This document shows positions 48,501 through 64,000 of a stretch of DNA of 64,000 nucleotides, in pieces (within the stretch, counting starts at the first letter, position 1; the number at the start of each line of letters is the position of its first letter). Under the pieces are notes generated by a model. That model ran no database searches, was not told where the DNA came from, and saw nothing but the letters and a program-made list of their open reading frames with translations. The stretch is from Lumbricus terrestris (lineage: Eukaryota; Annelida; Clitellata; Crassiclitellata; Lumbricidae): contig OX457047.1 of assembly GCA_949752735.1 (NCBI GenBank), forward strand, positions 15,337,674 through 15,401,673. The letters are read 5' to 3'. Position numbers and translations under genes: made by a program.

Positions 48501-49355
48501 GTACGAGGCTTAGAAGACCTGCTTGGAATCTCACCAGTTTTTTCGACAGTCGACCATCATGAAACGGCGGGAAGCGCCGAGCGCATGATTAGAGTTTTGA
48601 GAGAAATGATGAGAAAGGTTATAGATGACGACCCGCGTTCATGGGAGCAGGCTCTTCCATTTCTGGCTTTCAGCTGCAGGCAAATACCATCAACCGTCAC
48701 TGGTTTCTCGCCTTTCGAACTGCTATATTCACATGACGTCAGAGGCCCACTGCAGGTCGTACAAGATTCGTGGACAGGTAAACTACACACAGCCTCCAAC
48801 AAGAGAAGCGTTATCGATTACCTGACAATGACACAGAACCACCTTAGGAAATGCCTAGAGTTAGCTACAGAGAACGCGAAGAAGGCACGTCAAGCAGAGA
48901 AGGCTTATTATGATAAGAAGTCAACAAATAGAACGTTGGAAATTGGACAAGAGGTCTTGCTACTCCGGCACTCTACAGAAGACAAGCTATTGGCTAGGTG
49001 GGAGGGGCCGTTCGTCATAACGAGAAAATTATCTGCGGTCAATTACGAGATAATGACCGAGAAAGGTCCCAAGACGTACCATATTAATCTTCTCAGGGTG
49101 TGGCATGCAAGGGAGTCAGACCCCCACATTCCCAGAGTAAATCTCATTCTGACAGCCGAACCATGCGAAAACGACTTCGAGCGGCTTGGCTACATAGATG
49201 ACGAAGGACAAGAAAACGACGAGTTACAATTGTATGACATACAAGCAAGCGAACCCTGCCAAACAATTAATGAAACGCTAAGCTACATAGACACAGGGGA
49301 AGGGATGCACAGCTCTATGGCGGACGGGTTGTCTCGGTCATTCATAACCAATTGA
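45573..49355 (+). CDS. Gag-protease-integrase polyprotein of LTR retrotransposon, 1260 aa
   Basis: The start is ATG at 45573 (MFERMKKAELQEECRQRG); upstream codons of the open frame lack ATG. Residues 1-36 look like a SAP-type helix-turn-helix (KKAELQEECRQRGIDCEGL). Residues about 110-280 are a Gag capsid-like helical region with no CCHC knuckle seen. The aspartic protease has DTGA at 400-403 and the MLIGHD-type flap end further on. Residues about 480-780 are a long hydrophilic, low-complexity linker. Integrase has the H2C2 finger (H837, H844, C874, C877), the catalytic triad D907, D967 and E1003 (35 residues between the last two) and GPF near 1145-1147 (ARWEGPF). Reverse transcriptase and RNase H are absent. 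The last 12 residues contain ADGLSR, normally found just after RNase H. Confidence 0.93.
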   Translation: MFERMKKAELQEECRQRGIDCEGLDKKAMIQRLKANDDASGGDDGLDEYEDADQASVSESQMKLELVQAEERRLYAEKEKMAAELALLREKANLGLLQQNPSFSVGDPVGPSVYSKLPTMHENEEIVSYFHVFEKIAILQGIEENKWAKLLPSLLNSTMRVHYNRLSFDTCSNYRETKRALLDACRLNAKHYLDKFKSMHRAGKQSYVQFLGQLNDVFDYYLECKEINDFESLRDDIIMERLRESLPSDSRYFIEARKPKRAAEVAEFADLHFECTMEGRKASQGDQKQNNRFRALNSDHNVNPWERKPTGMNQGAFANSTNDRPRDTSARPMQFGYGNRADNGSQAHNRNHNKSWPQKQGHAQIKFVKPGSNLERVVDYQKRFIVPLFVNNRPVDALRDTGAQVTLVNSDLVRDNSSAMRDPITVQCAFGLLKCISTCELEISSPQFGTDRIVRIKAGVVKDLQVDMLIGHDVFANNTDLIDTVSPRTADTSNDISQAYIATRRQDYGPTARRRDYDGRIDSDSQRDKQTADTIKALGKLQAAGRGTQTPDGRQVESGILATPCERTTLKGGIESDLKDTNDINKADDRDGQSHLIAPDERRLPENDPPPNRQSTGVIKSSQALEPINGRSSVTDGTRDGGPTTDFRPIKDSSGKLISLSLERPPTSNRWPAGDTIKDYSYRPEDFSNLCSDEKEADDMGGDIPTEVITPAGHRDPTSEEEESVPPAENGACTSPGHISRTDVPVADECVSDRSQDEDINTLKTPESDNFKRAQQEDPTLNESWRLAREGDSRYSIEEGFLFRKGKPHQAEDEVEGCRKQLMLPTGYRSKVLHMAHDSTWGGHRGIYATSARISKAFTWPTMTSDIQAYVKSCPECQYTAGIKKADRAPLIEVPIIETPFDTIIIDIMGPMCIKSSSGKRFVLIIVDQATHWMEFIPLSNVTAKSIAKALVETFARTGIPKFVKSDNGTHFKNQLVRGLEDLLGISPVFSTVDHHETAGSAERMIRVLREMMRKVIDDDPRSWEQALPFLAFSCRQIPSTVTGFSPFELLYSHDVRGPLQVVQDSWTGKLHTASNKRSVIDYLTMTQNHLRKCLELATENAKKARQAEKAYYDKKSTNRTLEIGQEVLLLRHSTEDKLLARWEGPFVITRKLSAVNYEIMTEKGPKTYHINLLRVWHARESDPHIPRVNLILTAEPCENDFERLGYIDDEGQENDELQLYDIQASEPCQTINETLSYIDTGEGMHSSMADGLSRSFITN

Positions 49356-49721
49356 AGCTATTAAAATTATACATGCATGTGTAGTGCATACCGTTCAAGA
49401 TCCGAAGTTTGTATAGTTTAAAATTTGTGTATGAGTTATATTAAGCGCTAACCAATTGCTATTATGTGTAATCAGATAGATATTACTCGTTTTTGTGTTT
49501 GTGTTTTATGTTATAGATTAAATCACGTAATTAGGGACTCGTGTTAGCCCGCAGCCTGGCGACGTCGTGTAACAACGGTGAAAAGACATTAGTGCCGTCC
49601 GACGTATTGCTTGTGCTCTTGTAAATCATCGTCGACCCGTGAAGAACTCTTCTTAAAGATCCACCTGCACGACGTGCTGTTGACACAATTCTTGTGCCAT
49701 CAGCTAAAGAAAGTGTGATGA

Positions 49722-50372
49722 TGTAGTGAGGGAGCAGTCGGCGATGATGCTTATAACTATGTATTGTTTTTATGTTTTATGACTCTTATTTGATTAATTG
49801 TTGGCCTAATGATCATAATTATAGGCCTAGATCATTTTCTGTGAACACTTAGCCTATTAGTCATTACCAATATATAGAGAGGAGAGAGTGGGAGAAAGAG
49901 ATAGAGAGAGACAGAGAGATGCAATGGGCGGGCAACTGGTGCCACGCAGGGTCTGAAGGGAATGATTGACAGCTGGAAGAAATGGGTTTAAGAAGGGACG
50001 CGACAGGAGAGGAGGGATCATTCGCCGGGGATAATTGACGAGAGAGCATTGGCCGCAGGGAGGCGAAGGGATCAGTGGCGAACGAGGGGCCTTGGAAGAA
50101 AGGGCCTGGAGTGAGCGAAGGATCGAAGAATAGATTAGGCTATGACAAGTGAATCGTTATAAATACAATGTAAATATTATAAACCGATGATCAATTAACC
50201 AGCAAGAAAGGATTGAAAACTGTTTCGGGTTAATTCTCTGTGCGATTGAAGTTGAACGATAACCCACGTGCTACGCTGCAACTAAAGTCCCCCGAAGATT
50301 TAGCCTGCTGCTCAATTAGCACCGCTCGCCACCAAACCTGAAAGAGTACGAACAATCGTCTCTTCCAGTACA
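49722..50372 (+). repeat. 3' LTR
   Basis: The second copy of the 651-bp LTR, followed directly by the duplicated GTCAT. I see no difference from the 5' copy. It lies in the same orientation as, and 398 bp upstream of, the annexin start codon. Confidence 0.95.
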
Positions 50373-50770
50373 GTCATCATTTAAGGCTCTAGCCAGAGAA
50401 TGTTGTAGCATTTAATACTAGGCCTACATATAGGCCTACTTAGTGATGATCGGTGTGCAAACAGGTAAAACTATATTGGGACTTACAGACTAAACAGTTC
50501 GACCTCATTGAGAAGGCCCTTCAGAGCCTCTTCTCATGATAGATATTGCGCTGATAATAATCTATATCGTGTTGTGACGAGACTCAGTGACGGCGCTATG
50601 AACGGCTAAACTTCAGCTGGACGCCGCAGAACAGCAACTGATAACGATTATATTTGTATTGGCTGCATGAACGAAGACGTACGCGGTCTACAGATCGTCG
50701 TTCTTACCTGGCTGATGTCACACTGATTGGAGACAGCGATTTAATTTGCAGTCAAAGAGAAACCAGCGAA

Positions 50771-58484
<7,714 letters not shown>

Positions 58485-58869
58485 CTGCACATAAGCTGCT
58501 GCTCCAGTCTCCACTTCAGCATAGACATCAACACAATCATCTATCATGAGCTTCTCAGTTTTTGTTTTGTTCATGCTTACGTTTTTGATTCTGACAAAGG
58601 CATACGGACTGTTAGCAGCACATCTATAGAAAATGTTTGCCTTTGCTGTTTTCAGCCTTTGGGATTACCATAGTCTCAACGGAATTATTTAGACTTTCTA
58701 CGCAGCTAGTATTATTCCACTGTAGTTATTAAACAACAACGATGAAATTCGTGTGATTTCTTCTGCTAAAGCTTGAATAATTTTGAACGGCTTAAGAAGC
58801 AGCTGCGAAAATATGAACCTACATTTATTGTGACTACTTTAAACGGTTTCACCACTGCCTGTTTGGTGG

Positions 58870-59090
58870 TGGTAAAGCATAATGACAGGAATCATGGAGG
58901 GAACGGGGAGAAGGGGAAGACCATGCAGAGAATGGTTGCAGGACATAGAAGAGTGGTGTGGGATGAATGCGCAGGAGCTGACACACCGAGCACGGGACAG
59001 GGAATCATGGAAGAGAGTATAGTCAAGTGCGCAGTGGAAACCTACATGTACGGACTGTCAGCCCATGGGCAATGAAGAAGAAGACTTTAA
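58870..59090 (+). mobile_element. LINE 3' end downstream of annexin
   Basis: From 58882 the frame reads MTGIMEGTGRRGRPCREWLQ, then DIEEWCGMNAQELTHRARDR and ESWKRV before TAG, the GRRGRPxxxWLxDIxEWC tail of a non-LTR retrotransposon ORF. It ends in a short GAAGAA tail. Confidence 0.72.
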
Positions 59091-59702
59091 ACGGTAGAAA
59101 GTAGGCTTAAGGTTGTGTGGACCGATATCGAACACAATCGATCGTCACAGCATCTGAGTCTGCATTAGCTTTGGTCGTATATAAATCGAAAATGATAAAG
59201 ATGAAGTTAATTATAGTGCAATAGGCACGTGTCTCTGGCCATATAAGAGATACAAACATAAACACAGATGCAGTACCGGTATTCAAGGTTCCATATTACC
59301 ATTAAATCATTCAATCTCATTAACAATGATCTTTTTAGTAAGACGTTTTAATTTCATTTTATGATGTTTGTCTCTCTTGATGTCACCATGTAACCAGGCT
59401 GCGGTGTGTCAACCTGGACGTTTTTCACGAATTAAACGAATATCTATATTATATGAAAACTAAGTAGGAGTTTCACCCTAATTTGTTCACGCTACACAGG
59501 AGACATTGTCGTAAGTCGTAAGTCATCATGCTACTTTTCAAGCAGATTATAAGGCGAGCACACGTACTGATCACTCTAAGAACTTGCGCGCAAGAAACCT
59601 TTTTCGAGAAGTTATCTGTCACAGTCCTGCTGCGATTCAGCGCCATCGCTGTGCGTGCAAGGCAGTAAGAGTCCGCAGAATTATGTTTTTAGAGGAACTA
59701 GC
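59091..59702. other. intergenic downstream of annexin
   Basis: No gene or repeat recognised. Confidence 0.5.
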
Positions 59703-59793
59703 CTATAGCCATAATAACAATAATAATAAAAACACAATAATAATAATAAAAACAATAATAATAAAAACACAATAATAATAAAACCACAATAAT

Positions 59794-59877
<84 letters not shown>

Positions 59878-59884
59878 TAATAAT
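59703..59884 (+). repeat. (AAT)n microsatellite
   Basis: AAT/AAAAC units pass into a long pure AAT run ending near 59884. Confidence 0.95.
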
Positions 59885-60429
59885 CATGGATGGTTGTGAA
59901 ACCTGGGGCGAGGTACGATTTCTCGGGAGTCATTTTTACTCCTAAAATAATGCTTCTAACTCCTGAGGGTTTGTCCCTATTCACCATACTTCCGATTTAC
60001 CTCTGGTAAAAATAATGATTATATATTAATTACAATAACCTAGTTTTAATCTATCTTAGGGTGAGAGTAAAGCATGCATAGCAGACAGAAAAGACGGATC
60101 TGTTCTAGCCTACATCGAGCGGCAAAAATAATAATAGGCTTATTGATAACAATAAAAAAACTAATGAATTCTTATTGATCTGCCTTTCGTTGTCAACACC
60201 ACCGCACTACACTCTGAGCCTTCCTGAGATGGCGCTACTGAAAGCGCTGAACATTAATCCAGCCACATATAATAAACCATAGATAATTATGACAACTTAA
60301 TCAATCTATGTAATTAAGCCATAGAAATAATGATCTCTATGGTACAAACAACAAAGACAATGACGTCATCAGCTGGTATCGCTGTTGGAAGACATGTCGT
60401 TTAAACTTTAGTCTATAGGCCGCCTAAAT

Positions 60430-61968
60430 CAGGGGCGGATCCAGGGGGGCCAATCCGGCCATGGCCCCCCATTTCAAATCATCATGGGACGTGGCCCCCC
60501 CCCATCCATGGTGGCCCCCAAAAAATTCCAGGGTGTCAGTCATGCACAGGAGAATTAATGTATAAATGTAATTAAAATCTATAATAAAAATAATGTATAA
60601 ATGTAATTAAAATCTAATCTAAGTCTCTCACGCAATTGCATTGTCTTTATATAAAGCATCGAAATGAAACAATCTTTATACAGTATCCAACTATGATTTA
60701 TGGCATGCAATGTATGTTATTCGTGTATATATTCGTAGTAAATTGTAAAAACATTAACACCAATAAACACAATTATAACTATGTACAACTAACTATTAAT
60801 TACAAATCAAGTTAACACTAACAACAGTGTTTGGGATGTAATTTATTTTTTGCAGATGCCAAAAAATTTCAGGGCGAAACATGTTAAGTTTTGAGTTTAG
60901 TCTATATGTGCAAGAAAATGCGGTGAATGAAAACACATGTTTACTCCTTGTTTTTACTTATATCTTAATATATTTCATTAAGTAGTGGGAAGTATTTTAT
61001 TTATTCTAGTCTTAAAAAGTCATCAGTTTTTTAGAAGGAAAATTAAACACCTTTTTTAGGATTTCGCAGGGATGACTACAACAAGACATCAGTTTTTTGG
61101 GATGCGAAATTAAACACCTTTTTTAAAATTTCGCACGGAAGACTAAAAAGTCGTCACTCTTTCTAGACGAAAAATTAAACACCTTTTTTTAAGATTTCGC
61201 ACGGATGACTACAAAAAGTCATATGTTTTTTGGGATGCGAAATTAAACACCTTTTTTAAAATTTCGCACGGAAGACTAAAAAGTCATCACTCTTTTTAGA
61301 CGAAACATTAAACACCTTTTTTAGGATTTCGCAGAGATGACTACAAAATTCATCAGTTTTTTGGGCTGCGAAATTAAACACCTTTTTAAAATTTCGCACG
61401 GAAGACTAAAAAGTCGTCACTCTTTTTAGACGAAAAATTAAACACCTTTTTCAAGATTTCGCACGTATGACCAAAAAATGTCATCAGTTTTTTAGGGACG
61501 GAAAATTGAACACCCTTTTTGAAGATTTTCGGCGGATTACTTAAAAAAGAACATCTAGTTTTCGGGAAAGAAGTTTTTAAGTAAAGTCTATATTTATTGA
61601 GACCTTATGGCACTCTTATAAGCACTGAAAAGTACAGCTATTTTGTTAAGATAACAGCTTAAAATGCTACCATTGCAATGTGAAAATTCAAAAAGTTTCT
61701 GGTGGGGAGGGGCATATCCCCTCCCTACACCCCTCCCCTACCACTCTCGGCGCTGCGCGCCTCATGATTGTCTTCAGACGGTCAATTATCTACCCCTCCG
61801 GAAACCTCAATCCCCCCTGAGGTGGGGGCTAAATTAAACTCTGGTTTCGGCCAAAAACGACTAAAAAAGTTCATCAGATTTTTCAGCGAAAGATCAACAA
61901 AAAATTTTCCGACCCCAGCCCAAAATTTTTTGGCCCCCCCCCTTCGAAAATTCCTGGATCCGCCCCTG
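60430..61968. mobile_element. hAT-type non-autonomous element with internal tandem array
   Basis: 1539 bp with ends CAGGGGCGGATCCAGGGGGG and CTGGATCCGCCCCTG, flanked by the perfect 8-bp duplication GCCTAAAT (60422-60429 and 61969-61976). The ends are shared with the MITE at 18.3 kb. No transposase ORF is visible. The right third holds the dimeric repeat array listed separately. Confidence 0.9.
61010..61575 (+). repeat. dimeric tandem array inside hAT-type element
   Basis: About nine units of ~62 bp alternate between two types. Each has AAATTAAACACCTTTTTT, then a TTCGCACGGA-like link, then GACTAAAAAGTC or GACTACAAAAAGTCAT. Alternation gives a ~125-bp higher-order unit. The same GACTAAAAAxGTCATCAGTTTTT motif occurs singly in other MITEs of the window. 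Confidence 0.85.
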
Positions 61969-62020
61969 GCCTAAATATTGCGAAAATTTATCTCTTTCCG
62001 TAACCGTTAGAGCTCGATTT

Positions 62021-62221
62021 TCACAACTTTTTCGAAATCAACAGTTTGTGAGTCCAAAGATCGCACTCGTCGAAGTTGACCCATTCAGGAAACAAAGTAA
62101 TTATATCGGTTTTATCGTCTTCTCTTTCCTTCGCAGCGTCTTTGGCAATTATTTCATCGATGGTCGTATTCGCCACGCGGCTGTCGCCAATGGCAACATG
62201 CTGTTTTAAGAGTTGGTTCAT
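62021..62221 (-). CDS. hypothetical 66-aa ORF, copy 1 of a tandem pair
   Basis: It starts at an ATG in good context (ACCATGA) and encodes MNQLLKQHVAIGDSRVANTT, then a charged stretch with KDAAKEREDDK, then LFPEWVNFDECDLWTHKLL. I do not recognise it. The composition looks protein-like, and it could be a first exon with a donor near its end (AAAGTTGTG), but no partner exon was seen. An identical copy is at 62347-62547. Confidence 0.35.
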   Translation of the reverse strand: MNQLLKQHVAIGDSRVANTTIDEIIAKDAAKEREDDKTDIITLFPEWVNFDECDLWTHKLLISKKL

Positions 62222-62346
62222 GGTTGATAGAGTAACTGAGAAAGTGAGAATATCTGAAGATGTAAATGTAATCCAATTACAGCACAGAATAGGCCTAAAT
62301 AAAGCGTAGCCTCAAGTCTAACTGGACCGTATAGCCTACATGATTT

Positions 62347-62547
62347 TCACAACTTTTTCGAAATCAACAGTTTGTGAGTCCAAAGATCGCACTCGTCGAA
62401 GTTGACCCATTCAGGAAACAAAGTAATTATATCGGTTTTATCGTCTTCTCTTTCCTTCGCAGCGTCTTTGGCAATTATTTCATCGATGGTCGTATTCGCC
62501 ACGCGGCTGTCGCCAATGGCAACATGCTGTTTTAAGAGTTGGTTCAT
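62347..62547 (-). CDS. hypothetical 66-aa ORF, copy 2 of a tandem pair
   Basis: Same translation as the copy at 62021-62221, offset by exactly 326 bp. If the ORF belongs to a gene, this copy would be the upstream exon. No known domain. Confidence 0.35.
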   Translation of the reverse strand: MNQLLKQHVAIGDSRVANTTIDEIIAKDAAKEREDDKTDIITLFPEWVNFDECDLWTHKLLISKKL

Positions 62548-62550
62548 GGT

Positions 62551-64000
62551 TGATAGAGTAACTGAGAAAGTGAGAATATCTGAAGATGTAAATGTAATCC
62601 AATTACAGCACAGAATAGGCCTAAATAAAGCGTAGCCTCAAGTCTAACTGGACCGTATAGCCTACATGATCTGCAACGCTTGATGTATTCTGTGAGCAGC
62701 GGTTAGCCTGTAGGCCTATAAGCCTATAGTTATTGTGACGTTGACTCTGCTCGTTTTCTCAATGAACTGATCGGGTAAGATCCTGGTTCGTGCATCACCG
62801 CTTACCAGATTCAATGGATGTCACGCTATTAAATTAAGTTCACCTTGCACGAACAGTGATGATGATCATGATGCGATGGTAATAATAGCATTGGATGTAA
62901 ATTTCAGTTAATTATAGTAGGCCTACATGTATAATTATACGAGTGCTACTAGTTCTGCTAATGATATCTTTTAGAGCATACGTTAGTTTCCTGGTTAACG
63001 GTAATAATGTCTTGCAGACTAGCCTATACATGTAGGCTACGTGTTGCACCGGCTCTGCATGTTCAGCCTCCTTGCTTCCCTGCACAGCTGCATCAATGAG
63101 TTTTTAGTCGTTTTCGTTCTTAGCAGTTTCATTCTAAGTAGTTTTAGTTCTAATTAGTTTTTCGTTCTTTATTAGTCGTTTTTTGACCTTAGTTAAGTTA
63201 TTCCCTTTTAGTCCCTCAGTTTTCGTTCTTAGTTAGGTTCGTTTTAGTTGCTTTCGTTCTTTATTATGTTTCTTCTTAGTCGTTTTTGTCCTTGTTTAGG
63301 TTCTTTTAAAAAGTTTTCGTTCTAAGTTATGTTCTTTTCAGTTGTTTGCTTCTTTGTCGTGTTCTTTCTATGTTGTTTCGCTGGTTGATAGAGTAACTGA
63401 GAACGTGAGAATAATTATCTGAAGATGTAAATGTAATCAATTACCCGGTATAGCACAGAATAAATAAAGCGTAGCCTGAAATCTAACTGGGCCGTATGAT
63501 CAACAACGCTTGATATATTCTGTGAGTATAGGCTACAGCAGCGTTTATAAGCATATAGGCGTTTAAGCCTAGACCCCTATAATTATTGTGACGCTGACTC
63601 TGCTCGTTTTCTCGATGAACTGATCGGGTAAGATCCTGGTTCCTACATCACCGCTCACCAGATTCAATGAGTGACACCGTGACACGCTATTAAATTAAGT
63701 TCCCCTTGCACGAACAGTGATGATGATCATGATGCGATTGTGATAATAGCATTGGATGTAAATTTCAGTTAATTATAGTAGGCCTACATGTATACACGAG
63801 TGCTACTAGTAGGCCTACTACAAATGATATCTTTACGAGTAGCCTAGACGCTCATTTCCTGGTTAACGATCATATCTTGCAGACTGTACGTGTTGCATCG
63901 GCTCTGCATGGTCAACCTCCTTGCTTCCCTGCACAGCTGCATCAATGAGTTTTTAGTCGTTTTCGTTCTTAGCAGTTTCATTCTAAGTAGTTTTAGTTCT
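62551..64000. repeat. ~840-bp diverged tandem repeat running off the right edge
   Basis: The block starting GTTGATAGAGTAACTGAGA near 62549 returns at 63385. The shared order continues through CTGATCGGGTAAGATCCTGG and TTTTTAGTCGTTTTCGTTCT at an offset of 836-849 bp. At 63100-63380 the unit ends in degenerate short repeats of the TTCGTTCTTAGTTAGTTTT kind. Confidence 0.85.

Larger units (their letters stand above)
44030..50372 (+). mobile_element. complete, young LTR retrotransposon encoding Gag-PR-INT without RT/RNase H
   Basis: The 6343-bp element has two 651-bp LTRs (44030-44680 and 49722-50372) that look identical throughout, each TGTAGT...AGTACA. It is flanked by the perfect 5-bp duplication GTCAT at 44025-44029 and 50373-50377. 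A leader of about 890 bp precedes one long ORF (45573-49355). The 5-bp duplication, TG/CA ends and GPY/F-type integrase place it in Ty3/gypsy. The missing RT and RNase H make it a non-autonomous but protein-coding derivative. No obvious tRNA-complementary primer site could be assigned after the 5' LTR. A weak purine stretch (TAAAGAAAG) lies shortly before the 3' LTR. Confidence 0.93.
62016..62667. repeat. 326-bp perfect-looking tandem duplication
   Basis: Copies at 62016-62341 and 62342-62667 both run from GATTTTCACAACTTTTTCG to CCGTATAGCCTACAT. Each carries the same 66-codon minus-strand ORF. Confidence 0.95.

Noticed and set aside
59681..59987. Isoleucine- and tyrosine-rich ORFs
   Set aside because: They arise from the (AAT)n repeat.
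61010..61575. CRISPR-like appearance of regular ~62-bp repeats
   Set aside because: This is eukaryotic DNA; units have no unique spacers and sit inside a transposon with target duplications.

Overview
This is 64 kb of animal nuclear DNA: intron-rich split genes with GT-AG introns, TAA/TGA stops, many tRNA-headed SINEs, LINE tails, MITEs, microsatellites and one LTR retrotransposon. The genes (plexin, UNC-45, annexin, a THAP/P-element-like fragment) and the repeats suggest a marine invertebrate. The frequent palindrome TAGGCCTA and a Ty3/gypsy element that may be of Gmr1 type make me lean towards a deuterostome such as an echinoderm or hemichordate. That placement is inference.

Layout. At 1-6.5 kb (minus strand) lies the 5' part of a plexin-like receptor gene: a large first coding exon (signal peptide plus most of the sema domain), two more sema exons and a PSI-domain exon; the rest lies beyond the left edge. 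From 6.5 to 23.6 kb is gene-poor, repeat-rich DNA. It holds LINE 3' ends, SINEs, hAT-type MITEs with 8-bp target duplications, a Tc1-like element with a second foldback element nested inside it, and one truncated THAP-domain/P-transposase-like exon. From 23.9 to 39.7 kb (plus strand) is a complete 20-exon unc-45 gene (941 codons; TPR, central and UCS domains) with intact reading frame and splice sites. From 39.7 to 44 kb are MITEs, a decayed Tc1/mariner element and microsatellites.

From 44,030 to 50,372 is a complete, apparently very young LTR retrotransposon. Its two 651-bp LTRs look identical and are flanked by a perfect 5-bp duplication (GTCAT). It carries one uninterrupted 1260-codon ORF encoding Gag, protease and integrase but no reverse transcriptase or RNase H. 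The ORF ends in an ADGLSR motif that normally marks the end of RNase H. This is the most unusual object in the window. About 400 bp beyond its 3' LTR starts a complete nine-exon annexin gene (50,771-58,484, plus strand, 314 codons, four repeats each with a type II calcium site). The last 5.5 kb hold a LINE tail, AAT repeats, a 1.5-kb hAT-type element with an internal dimeric tandem array, a 326-bp tandem duplication carrying a 66-codon ORF, and a longer repeat of about 840 bp running off the right edge.

The three host genes do not form a functional cluster. UNC-45 is a myosin chaperone and Hsp90 partner, annexin is a calcium-dependent membrane binder, and plexin is a semaphorin receptor. What links the region is the density of mobile DNA in introns and intergenic space. 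All exon coordinates were derived by reading splice sites and checking that codon phase is preserved across each junction; no transcript data were used.
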